Of a DNA stretch of 64,000 bases, positions 15,500 through 23,544 are shown piece by piece. Source of the stretch: Billgrantia bachuensis (GTDB lineage Bacteria; Pseudomonadota; Gammaproteobacteria; Pseudomonadales; Halomonadaceae); the NCBI RefSeq assembly GCF_011742165.1, contig NZ_JAAQTO010000039.1, forward strand, positions 44,376 through 108,375. Reading direction: 5' to 3'. The stretch's first letter is position 1; each line of letters opens with the position of its first letter. A model generated the notes under the pieces. It was not told the origin of the DNA, made no database searches, and saw only the letters and a list, made by a program, of their open reading frames with translations. Position numbers and translations under genes: made by a program.

Positions 15500-16411
15500 A
15501 TGAACAGGTTCACGCTGCATGAGCTTCATTGCTTCGTCGCCGTGATAGATGAAGGCGGCTTTCAAGCGGCGGCAGCCGTACTCAACCGCTCGCATGCCGC
15601 CGTCTTCGCTGCCTTGGCGAAGCTCGAGCGTCAGTTCGGCATCGCCCTGCTGGACCGGAACGGCTACCGGGTACGACCCACCGAAGCCGGGTTGTCGCTC
15701 TACCGGCGTGCCCAGTCGCTGCTAGGGGATGCCGAAGCGCTATCCCTGCATGCCCAGCAAATGGCCATGGGCGAAGAGACCGAGCTCAATGTAGTGATCG
15801 GCGATCTCTGCCCTCGTTCGAAGATCCTCGGGTTACTGAGTCGCTTCTTTGCCAAGTTCCCCAACACACGCCTACAGCTCCACTACGAAGCCGTTACCGG
15901 GCCCTGGGAACGGCTGCTGAACGGCGAGGCCGACCTGATCCTGCACCGAATCGACAAGAGCGACCTGCAACTGGAGTGGATCGACATCGGCACGGTTTCG
16001 TTAGTCCCGGTCGTTGCGCCGGGCTTCCTGCCCTTCCCCATTACGAACGCGATCACGCCGGAGCAGATGCGCGAGCTGACCCAATGCGTGCTGCGTGACA
16101 CGGCGCAGCACACCGAGCCTCGCAATTACTATGTGGTGGGCGGCGCTTCTCAGTGCAGCGTGGCCGATCACGAGATGAAGAAGGATTTCATCCTGCAGGG
16201 CATGGCCTGGGGGCACCTGCCACGCTTCATGATCGAGGAGGAGTTGCGCGACGGCCGCCTGCTCTCCATTGCCGGGCGCCATTTCCCCGGCGCTACCGAA
16301 GAACTGGTCGCGGCGCGGCGGCGCGACCGCCCCCATGGGCCTGTCGCCAAGCAGCTGTGGGAGGCTCTTGAAGCGCAGGCACCAGTCATCGAGCGCGAGC
16401 TTGCTGGTTAG
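15500..16411 (+). CDS. LysR family transcriptional regulator
   Basis: A 303-residue regulator. Residues 1-60 form the LysR winged helix (ELHCFVAVIDEGGFQAAAAVLNRSHAAVFAALAKLERQFG). The rest is the periplasmic-binding-like effector domain. It faces the PcaD-like hydrolase, the likely target by the usual divergent arrangement. The recognition helix (SHAAVFAALAKLE) is slightly unusual, lacking the common SQPAVS core. The effector is unknown. Confidence 0.92.
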   Translation: MNRFTLHELHCFVAVIDEGGFQAAAAVLNRSHAAVFAALAKLERQFGIALLDRNGYRVRPTEAGLSLYRRAQSLLGDAEALSLHAQQMAMGEETELNVVIGDLCPRSKILGLLSRFFAKFPNTRLQLHYEAVTGPWERLLNGEADLILHRIDKSDLQLEWIDIGTVSLVPVVAPGFLPFPITNAITPEQMRELTQCVLRDTAQHTEPRNYYVVGGASQCSVADHEMKKDFILQGMAWGHLPRFMIEEELRDGRLLSIAGRHFPGATEELVAARRRDRPHGPVAKQLWEALEAQAPVIERELAG

Positions 16412-16529
16412 CCGCGTATCAATGTGGCCCCTGGAGGTACACGGCGCTGCATGCCGTAGCAGTCGCCTGGAGGTGGCTGCTGACCGGGCGGGGTGCCCGT
16501 GATACCAGTTGCGACACTCCCCTGGCGCA

Positions 16530-17276
16530 CTATCGCCCGCCCGTTACGTCAAGCAGCGCCCCGGTCGAGTAGGAAGCTTCATCGGAAAGCAGCCAGAGGA
16601 TGGCGCGAGCGACCTCTTCGGCCTGGCCACCACGCTGCATGGGCACGCCCGCCTTCACCCGCTCGACGCGGTCGGGCTCGCCACCACTGGCGTGGATCTC
16701 GGTGTAGATCACGCCCGGGCGCACGGCATTGACGCGAATGCCTTCGCCCGCGACCTCCTTGGCCAGGCCGATGGTGAAGCTGTCGATGGCCCCCTTGGCA
16801 GCGGCGTAATCGACGTACTCGTTGGGCGCGCCAAGCCGTGAGGCGATGGAGGAGACGTTGACGATCGCCCCACCCTGCCCGCCGTGCCGGGTCGACATGC
16901 GCCGCACGGCCTCGCGAGCGCAGAGGATGCTGCCGACTACGTTGATCGAGAGAACACGGCTCAGGCGTGCGGCGTCCATCTGTTCGACGCGCATCTGCGT
17001 TTCCAGGATGCCGGCGTTGTTGACCAGCGCCGTGACCGGGCCGAGCTTCTCGTCAACCTGCTCGAAGAGCCTCACCACGTCGGTTTCGGAGCCGACATCG
17101 CCGGCCACGGCAATTGCCTCACCGCCGGCACGAGTGATCTCCTCGGCCACAGCGAGTGCAGCGGCTTCGTTATGGCGGTAGTTGATACACACGGCATAGC
17201 CGCTAGCGGCGCCCAGGCGCGCCGTGGCCGCGCCGATGCCTCGGCTACCGCCGGTAATCACTAGAACTTTTTTCAA
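16530..17276 (-). CDS. SDR family oxidoreductase (3-oxoacyl-ACP reductase-like)
   Basis: A 248-residue classical short-chain dehydrogenase. It has the TGGSRGIG cofactor loop, NNAG, the catalytic Ser in NVSSIASRLG and the YxxxK motif (YVDYAAAKGA). The basic residue after strand 2 (NYRHNE) suggests NADP(H). The start is a TTG at 17276, chosen because a near-perfect AGGAGG lies 5 bp upstream; the preceding in-frame ATG at 17309 has no site. It is the last gene of a same-strand run with a SnoaL-like protein, a glyoxalase-like protein and a second SDR. Confidence 0.9.
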   Translation of the reverse strand: MKKVLVITGGSRGIGAATARLGAASGYAVCINYRHNEAAALAVAEEITRAGGEAIAVAGDVGSETDVVRLFEQVDEKLGPVTALVNNAGILETQMRVEQMDAARLSRVLSINVVGSILCAREAVRRMSTRHGGQGGAIVNVSSIASRLGAPNEYVDYAAAKGAIDSFTIGLAKEVAGEGIRVNAVRPGVIYTEIHASGGEPDRVERVKAGVPMQRGGQAEEVARAILWLLSDEASYSTGALLDVTGGR

Positions 17277-17320
17277 TGGTTCCTCCTGTTGCCCCTGATA
17301 GCAGCGCAACCCTGCCGAGA

Positions 17321-17704
17321 TCAGCTTCGGTCAATGATCTTGGTGATCCGTTCGCTGCCGAAGGTGAACTCGGAGATGCCATTCAATTCGATCAGGCTCC
17401 CCGCTTTCGGCCCGCCGGGAATGTCCTGAGCCAGGCGACCATGATAATCGATCTCGGCCGTGGCGCCGTCCTGGCTAAAGGTCAGGCTGGTAACGCGCTG
17501 CACACGCTCGGAGAAGAATCCCTTGGCATGTTCGGCGAGTTGGCGAAACTCGTCGATGCCGTTGGCCGAGGTAGTGAGTTCGCCGCCCGAGTAATTTTCG
17601 AAGCTGACGCCTGGATCAAGTACGACAAGCATTCCGTCAATGTCGAAATGGTTATAGGCGGTGATGTAGCGATCTATCAGATCACGCTTCGTCGATTCGT
17701 CCAT
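17321..17704 (-). CDS. SnoaL-like / NTF2-fold nuclear transport factor 2 family protein
   Basis: A 127-residue NTF2-fold protein: KRDLIDRYITAYNHFDIDGMLVVLDPGVSFENYSGG at the start and the strand pair TSLTFSQDGATAEIDYHGRLA in the middle. Such proteins act as small isomerases or hydrolases, or simply bind ligands. An AAAGGAG site precedes the ATG at 17704. It sits between a glyoxalase-like gene and an SDR gene on the same strand, consistent with a small catabolic or detoxifying operon whose substrate I cannot name. Confidence 0.87.
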   Translation of the reverse strand: MDESTKRDLIDRYITAYNHFDIDGMLVVLDPGVSFENYSGGELTTSANGIDEFRQLAEHAKGFFSERVQRVTSLTFSQDGATAEIDYHGRLAQDIPGGPKAGSLIELNGISEFTFGSERITKIIDRS

Positions 17705-17742
17705 GAAGTGCTCCTTTCGAGACGCCGGTAATATACCGGCGT

Positions 17743-18111
17743 TCAGGTGCTGATCGCATTGGTGAAGGTCAGCCGGTTGCCGAACGGGTCGGCTATCGTC
17801 ATGTCCTGGCTGCCCCAGGGCATCTCTTCCAGACCCGGCATGGCGTACTTGTAATCGGCTGCATGCAGCTGCTGGTGAAACGCCTCGAGCTCGTCGGCTT
17901 CGATCCGCAGCGCCGCCCCGGGACTGCAATCGCCGTGGTGCTCGGAGAGGTGCAGCACGCAGCCATCCTTGGAGACTTGCATGTACAGCGGCATGCCTTG
18001 CGCGAAGCGGTGCTCCCAATCCACCTGAAAACCCAGGAAGTCGATATAGAATTCCCTGGCTTTGGCTTCATCGAAGATACGCAGGATCGGTGTCGTCTTG
18101 CCGAATTTCAT
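17743..18111 (-). CDS. Glyoxalase superfamily (VOC) protein, bleomycin-resistance type
   Basis: A 122-residue vicinal-oxygen-chelate protein with the paired beta-alpha-beta-beta-beta modules. FYIDFLGFQVDWEHRF and VLHLSEHHGDCSPG lie in the first half, and WGSQDMTIADPFGNRLTF in the second. The Ble-like subgroup often gives no clear enzymatic activity, and some members sequester bleomycin-type drugs. It is encoded between an SDR and the SnoaL-like protein on the minus strand. Confidence 0.88.
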   Translation of the reverse strand: MKFGKTTPILRIFDEAKAREFYIDFLGFQVDWEHRFAQGMPLYMQVSKDGCVLHLSEHHGDCSPGAALRIEADELEAFHQQLHAADYKYAMPGLEEMPWGSQDMTIADPFGNRLTFTNAIST

Positions 18112-18139
18112 TCCACTGAGTCCCTGTTGGGTTTACATC

Positions 18140-18889
18140 CTATTGAGCCGTATAGCCACCGTCGATTGAATGCACGCTTCCCGTCATGAAGGCAGCACGC
18201 TCGCTCAGGAGGTAGGCGACCAGCTCTGCCACTTCCTCTCGGCTGGCCAGCCGCTTCATGGGGTGCTGGCTTGCCATCCAGTTCGTAACTTCCGCCCCCG
18301 ACTCCATGATTCTTGGCGTAGCGACATAGCCCGGTGCAACGGCGCATACGCGAACGTTGCTTTCGGCCAGCTCCAGCGCGGCCGAGCGGGTCAGACCGAT
18401 GATAGCGTGTTTCGCCGCGGTATAGGCTCCCATGCCCGCCAACCCCACCAGTCCGTTGGCGGAGGAGATATTCACGATCGCGCCGGCGCCATTATCGAGC
18501 ATGGCGGGAATTTCGTATTTCATCGAATAGAAGACACCGGTGAGATCGGTTTCGATGACCTCCCGCCATGCGTCCAATTCAATGTCCTGCACCGACACGC
18601 CGGCAGGGCCCGTCACGCCGGCATTGTTCACGGCCAAGTCGAGTTTGCCGAAGCGCTCCACGGCCAGCGTCACCGCGTGCTCCATCGCCTCGGGATCGCG
18701 CACGTCCGCCTCGAGGGCCAGCACCCGCTCGCCTTGCGGATCGATTCTTTCGCCTACCGCCTGGACGGTTTCGAGACGTCGACTGACCAGAACCAACAAC
18801 GCCCCGTCTGCGTAGAGCCGCTCGGCTATCGCTTCGCCATTGCCGGCACCTGCACCCGTCACCAGGGCGACTTTACCTGCGAATTCCAT
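18140..18889 (-). CDS. SDR family NAD(P)-dependent oxidoreductase
   Basis: A 249-residue classical SDR. It has TGAGAGNG at the cofactor loop (the usual Gly-x-x-x-Gly-x-Gly), NNAGVTGP, the catalytic Ser in NISSANG and the YTAAKHA active-site helix, with VSRRLE after strand 2. A GGGAGG site fixes the start at 18889. It is the first gene of the four-gene minus-strand cluster 18889-16530. Confidence 0.9.
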   Translation of the reverse strand: MEFAGKVALVTGAGAGNGEAIAERLYADGALLVLVSRRLETVQAVGERIDPQGERVLALEADVRDPEAMEHAVTLAVERFGKLDLAVNNAGVTGPAGVSVQDIELDAWREVIETDLTGVFYSMKYEIPAMLDNGAGAIVNISSANGLVGLAGMGAYTAAKHAIIGLTRSAALELAESNVRVCAVAPGYVATPRIMESGAEVTNWMASQHPMKRLASREEVAELVAYLLSERAAFMTGSVHSIDGGYTAQ

Positions 18890-19149
18890 ATCGCCTCCCA
18901 AATTGCCCCAGGCAGAACACGCCATCGGCGCCCATTCAGGCATAGGTCAAAGGCGCCCTTGGCTCAAGTGATGCCCGCTCCAGTACTCTGGGAGCTAAAA
19001 CGGCTGGCAAGCCCACGATGGCGGCGTCATGGTAAGGATCATACCTAATGCTCTTTCCTGCAAAACATGGACTCAGGAGTCTGGCATCGTCGCTCTGCAG
19101 CCCTCATCCTGATACATGAAGCGTCAACCATAGTGGCAGGAATGGCAGG

Positions 19150-19575
19150 ATGTCCGCAGTGAACGATTCTCGTCAATACGAGCCATCAAGCCGTCGGCTT
19201 CGCCTGGTTTACGACGGTGAATGCCCGATGTGCCGACGCTACGTTCGCTGGCAGCGCATCCGCACGGACGTCGGCGAACTCGAGCTGATCGACGCCAGGC
19301 AGGAGAGCGAAGCGCGCCGGGAGCTCACCGCCATGGGCATCGACCTGGACCAAGGCTTTGCCCTGCAGATTGGCAAACGCTGGTACCACGGTAGCGAAGC
19401 CCTGCATCGGCTCAGCCTGCTGGGCACCCGCAGCGGCGTGTTCAACCGCCTGATGTATCGGCTGTTTGCGAGCCCAGGGCGCACCGCGCGGCTCTATCCC
19501 TTGCTCAAGAGGTGCCGGAGTGGGCTATTGAAAGTGCTGGGAAAGAGCCCCATCGACAATCTGGATCGCAAGTGA
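19150..19575 (+). CDS. DCC family thiol-disulfide oxidoreductase-like protein (DUF393)
   Basis: A 141-residue DUF393 protein. The hallmark DGECPMCRRYVRW (a DxxCxxC motif) is near residue 22, with a thioredoxin-like fold expected after it. A late short hydrophobic helix (FNRLMYRLFASPG) is typical. The redox partner is unknown. The gene follows a 260-bp non-coding gap (18890-19149) in which I see no clear feature, and precedes the DJ-1 gene on the same strand by 73 bp. Confidence 0.9.
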   Translation: MSAVNDSRQYEPSSRRLRLVYDGECPMCRRYVRWQRIRTDVGELELIDARQESEARRELTAMGIDLDQGFALQIGKRWYHGSEALHRLSLLGTRSGVFNRLMYRLFASPGRTARLYPLLKRCRSGLLKVLGKSPIDNLDRK

Positions 19576-19648
19576 GCCGGATTTTCGATTACGGCTGCTC
19601 CGCTATCTTGAAGGTTGGACATAGCCAACCGCCATGAAAGGAGTTCCC

Positions 19649-20335
19649 ATGAGTTCACGTATTCTGATGGTCCTTACCTCGCACGACCGTCTCGGCGATA
19701 CCGGCGAGCCCACCGGCTTCTGGCTCGAGGAGCTGGCGGCGCCCTACTACGCCTGCCTGGATGCCGGCGCCGAGGTGGTACTGGCCTCGCCCAAGGGCGG
19801 CAAGCCGCCGCTGGACCCCAAGAGCGATGCCGAGGAGAGCCAGACCGAGGCGACCCGCCGCTTCCAGCAGGATGACGAGGCCCAGCGAGCCCTGGCCAAC
19901 ACCCATCGCCTGAGCGAGGTCAGCGCCGACGACTTCGACGCCGTCTTCTACCCCGGCGGCCACGGCCCGCTTTGGGACCTGGTGGAAGACAAGGAGTCCA
20001 TTCGCCTGATCGAAACCTTCTGGGCACAGCAAAAACCGGTGGCCGCCGTTTGCCACGCCCCCATCGCATTGATCCATGCTCGAGATGCCAGTGGCGAGCC
20101 AATCATTCGCGGTCGTCAGGTAACAGGTTTCACCAACGAAGAGGAAGAGGCCGTAGGCCTTACCGAGGTCGTGCCGCACCTGGTGGAAGATGCGCTGAAA
20201 GCAGGCGGTGCCCACTACTCCAAGGCCGACGTCTTTGCGCCCTACACCCGTCAGGATGGCCTGCTGATTACCGGCCAGAACCCACCCTCCTCCGAGCCGA
20301 CGGCCCGGCTGCTGCTGGAGGCGCTGGGCAAGTAG
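19649..20335 (+). CDS. DJ-1/PfpI family class I glutamine amidotransferase-like protein
   Basis: A 228-residue HchA/DJ-1-type protein. The reactive Cys sits in AAVCHAPIAL, the partner acidic residue in GFWLEELAAPYYA, and the 'FYPGGHGPLWDL' loop shapes the pocket. Relatives act as glyoxalase III or deglycase-like stress proteins; the physiological substrate is uncertain. An AAAGGAG site before the ATG at 19649 sets the start. A strong stem-loop at 20357-20382 ends the transcript. Confidence 0.9.
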   Translation: MSSRILMVLTSHDRLGDTGEPTGFWLEELAAPYYACLDAGAEVVLASPKGGKPPLDPKSDAEESQTEATRRFQQDDEAQRALANTHRLSEVSADDFDAVFYPGGHGPLWDLVEDKESIRLIETFWAQQKPVAAVCHAPIALIHARDASGEPIIRGRQVTGFTNEEEEAVGLTEVVPHLVEDALKAGGAHYSKADVFAPYTRQDGLLITGQNPPSSEPTARLLLEALGK

Positions 20336-20356
20336 ACGATACACCGCAAGCCTACC

Positions 20357-20382
20357 GCTACCGGCCTGCTTCGGCCGGTAGC
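20357..20382 (+). terminator. Stem-loop terminator after the DJ-1 family gene
   Basis: GCTACCGGCC and GGCCGGTAGC form a perfect 10-bp stem with a 6-nt loop, followed by a pyrimidine-rich CTTCCCTTTC. It begins 22 bp after the stop codon. Confidence 0.65.
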
Positions 20383-20487
20383 CTTCCCTTTCACAAGACC
20401 TGCCTCTGTTTCACCTCAATTTCGTTCAATACCGCCTTCCTACTGCTGCGGCACGCTTGGTTCATTGCCACCCAGGAGAATGTCGCG

Positions 20488-21081
20488 ATGAGCCTAGCCA
20501 TGATTCTGCCGATGTCGGCGTTTGCCCTTGCCGCTTCCATCTCCCCGGGGCCGGTGAACCTGGTGTGCCTGAGTAGCGGTACGCGCTACCCCCTCTCTCA
20601 GGGGCTGGTATTCGTGACCGGGGCGACACTGGGCTTCGTCGTGCTGTTCGTTGCCGTGGGGCTGGGGCTCTACTCGGTGCTGACGGTAATACCGGGTTTG
20701 GATCAGGCGCTGCGCTGGGCGGGGGTGGCGTTTCTGCTCTATATGAGCGTTCGGCTGTTTCGCGACGACGGCCGCCTGCCGGAAGGCGAAGCCCAGCGGG
20801 CGCCGGGGTTCATGACGGGGGCGCTCATGCAGTGGCTCAACCCCAAGGCATGGCTGGCGTCGGCCTCGGGCATCGGCGCCTACACCAGCGGCAGTGACCT
20901 GCAGCAGGTGTTGCTGTTCGCAGCGCTCTACCTGCCGATCTGCTGGCTCTCGCTGGGCAGTTGGGTCTATGCGGGGGCCTTTCTGCGTCGCTACCTTCAT
21001 CGACCTGCCGTGCTGATGGCGGTGAACCGTACGCTGGCAGTGCTGCTCGCTGGCAGCTGTGTCTATCTACTGCTCGATTGA
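20488..21081 (+). CDS. LysE family translocator (amino acid exporter)
   Basis: A 197-residue inner-membrane exporter with about six predicted transmembrane segments. The family motif is SISPGPVNLVCLSSG near residue 17, and NPKAWLASASGIGAYT starts the second half. The start is the ATG at 20488 with a CAGGAG site; the frame upstream is the shadow of another gene. Its 3' end overlaps the AraC gene by 15 bp tail to tail, and the AraC protein probably regulates it. The substrate (an amino acid or analogue) is unknown. Confidence 0.9.
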   Translation: MSLAMILPMSAFALAASISPGPVNLVCLSSGTRYPLSQGLVFVTGATLGFVVLFVAVGLGLYSVLTVIPGLDQALRWAGVAFLLYMSVRLFRDDGRLPEGEAQRAPGFMTGALMQWLNPKAWLASASGIGAYTSGSDLQQVLLFAALYLPICWLSLGSWVYAGAFLRRYLHRPAVLMAVNRTLAVLLAGSCVYLLLD

Positions 21082-21900
21082 TGGCTGGCGATACTGATTC
21101 GGCGTGGCGGCCACCAAGCGCTTGAAGGTGCGCTGGAAGTGCGGCTGGTCGGCGAAACCGGCGTTCAATGCCGCTTCGGCGATGGGCGTGCCGCCTTTCA
21201 GTGCTCGCTGGCCCAGTTGGATGCGGCGGTTGATCAGGTAGGCATGGGGCGTGAAGCCGAAATGACGCTTGAAGGCACGAATCAGGTGGCCGGGGCTGTA
21301 GCCGGAGCGCTCGCATAGCTCGTCCAGCGAGATTTCCTCTGCCGCGTGCGCATCCAGATAGGCAGCAAGCTGCTGCAGGCTCGCCGGGGTCTGGGGCAAT
21401 GGCTGCGCTGGCTGGCCGGCCAGTTCGTGCATCAGGGCCGAGAGGTATTCGACCACGACCGTTTGCTTGTCGAGCAGGTCGCGGGTCGGATCGAGCAGGC
21501 AGGACGCCATATGGCAATAGCCTTCATACCACTTGGGCGTGCGTATCACGGCGGTGGTGAAATCCTGCCAGCGCGGCGACGCCAATAATCCCGCCTGGTA
21601 GCGTAGTTCGCTCAGCCAGTCGGTATCGACGTAGAGCATCAGGTAGGCCCAGGGCCGATCGTCGATGGCGCTGCAGGCGTGCATCCAGTCGGGATTCATC
21701 AACACCAGGGTACCGGCATGCACGTGGTAGCGATCCTCCCGGTAGCGGAAGGTGCTTTCCCCTGCGGTAATGGCACCCAGCGACCAGTGCGTATGGCTGT
21801 GCGGTGCATAGCAGACCCTGCGGCCGTCCTCGACCTTGCGCAGTTCCACGTGTGGCATGCGCGGGTCGCGCCAGAACAGGGGCTTGGTGGCATCCGACAT
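21067..21900 (-). CDS. AraC family transcriptional regulator
   Basis: A 277-residue activator-type regulator. The N-terminal half is a cupin ligand domain (CYAPHSHTHWSLGAITAGESTF). The C-terminal 100 residues have two helix-turn-helix motifs, the second reading EAALNAGFADQPHFQRTFKRLVAATPNQYR. It matches the subgroup of AraC proteins paired with LysE-type amino-acid exporters, and a LysE gene lies tail to tail with it. The start is the ATG at 21900. Confidence 0.92.
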   Translation of the reverse strand: MSDATKPLFWRDPRMPHVELRKVEDGRRVCYAPHSHTHWSLGAITAGESTFRYREDRYHVHAGTLVLMNPDWMHACSAIDDRPWAYLMLYVDTDWLSELRYQAGLLASPRWQDFTTAVIRTPKWYEGYCHMASCLLDPTRDLLDKQTVVVEYLSALMHELAGQPAQPLPQTPASLQQLAAYLDAHAAEEISLDELCERSGYSPGHLIRAFKRHFGFTPHAYLINRRIQLGQRALKGGTPIAEAALNAGFADQPHFQRTFKRLVAATPNQYRQPSIEQ

Positions 21901-22052
21901 GGTGGGCTTCCGAGGGAAATCGAATTCCCAAGATAGCGCTCGCCGGGCGGCACTGCCACTCGCTGTCACCTTTGCAGGGTCGGCACCACTCTGCTAACCA
22001 AGAGATAAGGATTCTTGTCGCGACAGGCCCAGTCCAGCACAGGAGGTGCCAG

Positions 22053-23048
22053 ATGGCGGATCATGTCGAGAAAGGAGAAATCTATTTCTTCTATCGTCCC
22101 AAGGTGAATGCGGCAAAGGTGCAATCACTCGATGATGTCCAACGCCTGCACGTGGTACTGGTGCCGGACGATCGAGAGGCCGCTCGCCTGCTCCTGGTGG
22201 GCAAGAAGCGGTTGCCCGAGATCGTCAAGGGCAAGCCGAAATCTACCGCACGCGAATGGATGATGGTCGATTTGACAGGCAAGCCAAAGTCGATCGGAGA
22301 AGCCTTGGCGCCACTGGAGTACGAGACCAAGACTCGCGGCGAGCAGGAACAGGGTGAGGCCATTCCCGCCGGCGAGGGCCGCTACGTGATTTTCGAGCAC
22401 AGCAACAGCTCGCGCCTGGCCTATCGCCTCACCCGCCCGAGCAAGCCCGGCAAGGCCCAGCAGGAGCTGGGCATTTTGGCCGAGGCCAGCTTCGTTATCT
22501 CGGTGCGCAACCCCTCCCTCGATGTGCCCGGCTTTCCTGAGTCCAAACCGAACTATCCCAAGCGCTTGCAGAACAAGTTTGCCGACAAGCGCTGGATCGA
22601 CATCGACGATAGCCAGTTGCTCGACTACGAGAGCGTCCAGCTACTGCTGATCGGCGCACACGACGATCTTGGCGAGGAGGACGTCACGATCAGCGGCAAG
22701 GCGAATCTGTTCCGCACCTTGGGACTAAAAGAGCAGGAATGGCCAACCGAGGCGCTGGAGGGCGGCAGACTCGCCCAGCCGCACATGCAGCCGGAAACTC
22801 ACGCACCCGCCGGAGACCGCAGCAAGGGTGGCGAGCGTGGCGGCAAGGCGGCCAGCGGCACGGCTTCGGCCGCCGGCATCGCCCAGGCACTCAAGGGAGT
22901 AAACTTCCCCTGTGATAAGGCCGAGTTGATCCAGCAGGCCAAGGCCAACCGTGCCGTGGATGAAGTCATCGAGGTGCTGAACGCCTTTCCCGACCGCAAG
23001 TACGAAACGGTGGCGGACATCCAGAAAGCCGTGGGAGAGGTGCGCTGA
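22053..23048 (+). CDS. Conserved protein of unknown function with C-terminal DUF2795 domain
   Basis: A 331-residue soluble protein. Residues 1-225 form a conserved domain of unknown function that opens with KGEIYFFYRPKV, contains VLVPDDREAARLLLVGKKRLP, and later ETKTRGE and EGRYVIFEHSNSSRLAY. A low-complexity linker (225-275) leads to a DUF2795 module (about 276-330: IAQALKGVNFPCDKAELIQQAK, then VIEVLNAFPDRKYETVADIQKAV). The AGGAGG site fixes the start. It is translationally coupled (TGATG) to a second DUF2795 protein that has a zinc finger. DUF2795 is small and helical, with no known biochemical role; a nucleic-acid or stress role is a guess. Confidence 0.85.
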   Translation: MADHVEKGEIYFFYRPKVNAAKVQSLDDVQRLHVVLVPDDREAARLLLVGKKRLPEIVKGKPKSTAREWMMVDLTGKPKSIGEALAPLEYETKTRGEQEQGEAIPAGEGRYVIFEHSNSSRLAYRLTRPSKPGKAQQELGILAEASFVISVRNPSLDVPGFPESKPNYPKRLQNKFADKRWIDIDDSQLLDYESVQLLLIGAHDDLGEEDVTISGKANLFRTLGLKEQEWPTEALEGGRLAQPHMQPETHAPAGDRSKGGERGGKAASGTASAAGIAQALKGVNFPCDKAELIQQAKANRAVDEVIEVLNAFPDRKYETVADIQKAVGEVR

Positions 23049-23383
23049 TGGCACAGTTCGTTTGTGAGATCTGCGGTGCCACGTTCGAGCAGAAGAGCCG
23101 GTACGATCGGCATATGCTCACCTCCCACCCGAAACGGGCCGTGTCGGCCGCCGACCTCGAGAAAGCGCTGCAAGGTATCGATTTTCCCAAGAGGCACGAC
23201 GAGCTTATCGATGCCGTGCGCGGCGAAGAGCGAGAGGTGCGCGACATCGTCGAAAGACTGCCCGAACGGCAGTATCGCGATGCCGCCGAAGTGGCGAGAG
23301 CCTTCGGCGAGCTTCGCACCCACGAGAAGGCACCCGCCAACCAGCCGAGCAAGACCGGCGGTGAGCGTTCGAAGCGGCAATAA
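23048..23383 (+). CDS. C2H2 zinc-finger protein with DUF2795 domain
   Basis: A 111-residue protein whose N-terminus is a classic eukaryotic-style C2H2 finger: Cys6 and Cys9, then His22 and His27 (C-x2-C-x12-H-x4-H), with Phe and Tyr at core positions (CEICGATFEQ, then KSRYDRHMLTSH). Residues 35-90 form a DUF2795 module (LEKALQGIDFPKRHDELIDAVRG, then VERLPERQYRDAAEVARAFGEL). The tail is basic. It starts on the stop codon of the upstream DUF2795 gene. C2H2 fingers are rare in bacteria (Ros/MucR and a few others). DNA or RNA binding is likely; the partner is presumably the protein encoded at 22053-23048. Confidence 0.88.
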   Translation: MAQFVCEICGATFEQKSRYDRHMLTSHPKRAVSAADLEKALQGIDFPKRHDELIDAVRGEEREVRDIVERLPERQYRDAAEVARAFGELRTHEKAPANQPSKTGGERSKRQ

Positions 23384-23544
23384 GCCGACCGGGCACAGGT
23401 TGCCTGCCGGCCGGCAGCGAGCCGTGTTGATGCCAGCCATTCCTGCCAATGTTAGGCTACCGACAAGAGCGTTTAAGCGGCTCATAACTCTAACGAATCT
23501 ATGTCGTCCTGCCAGCAGCTAGCAGACAGACGACCCAGGCGGGC

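Noticed and set aside
18890..19149. GGTA...TACC short dyad upstream of the DCC protein gene
   Set aside because: Four-base arms are expected by chance; no second copy or regulator gene accompanies it.
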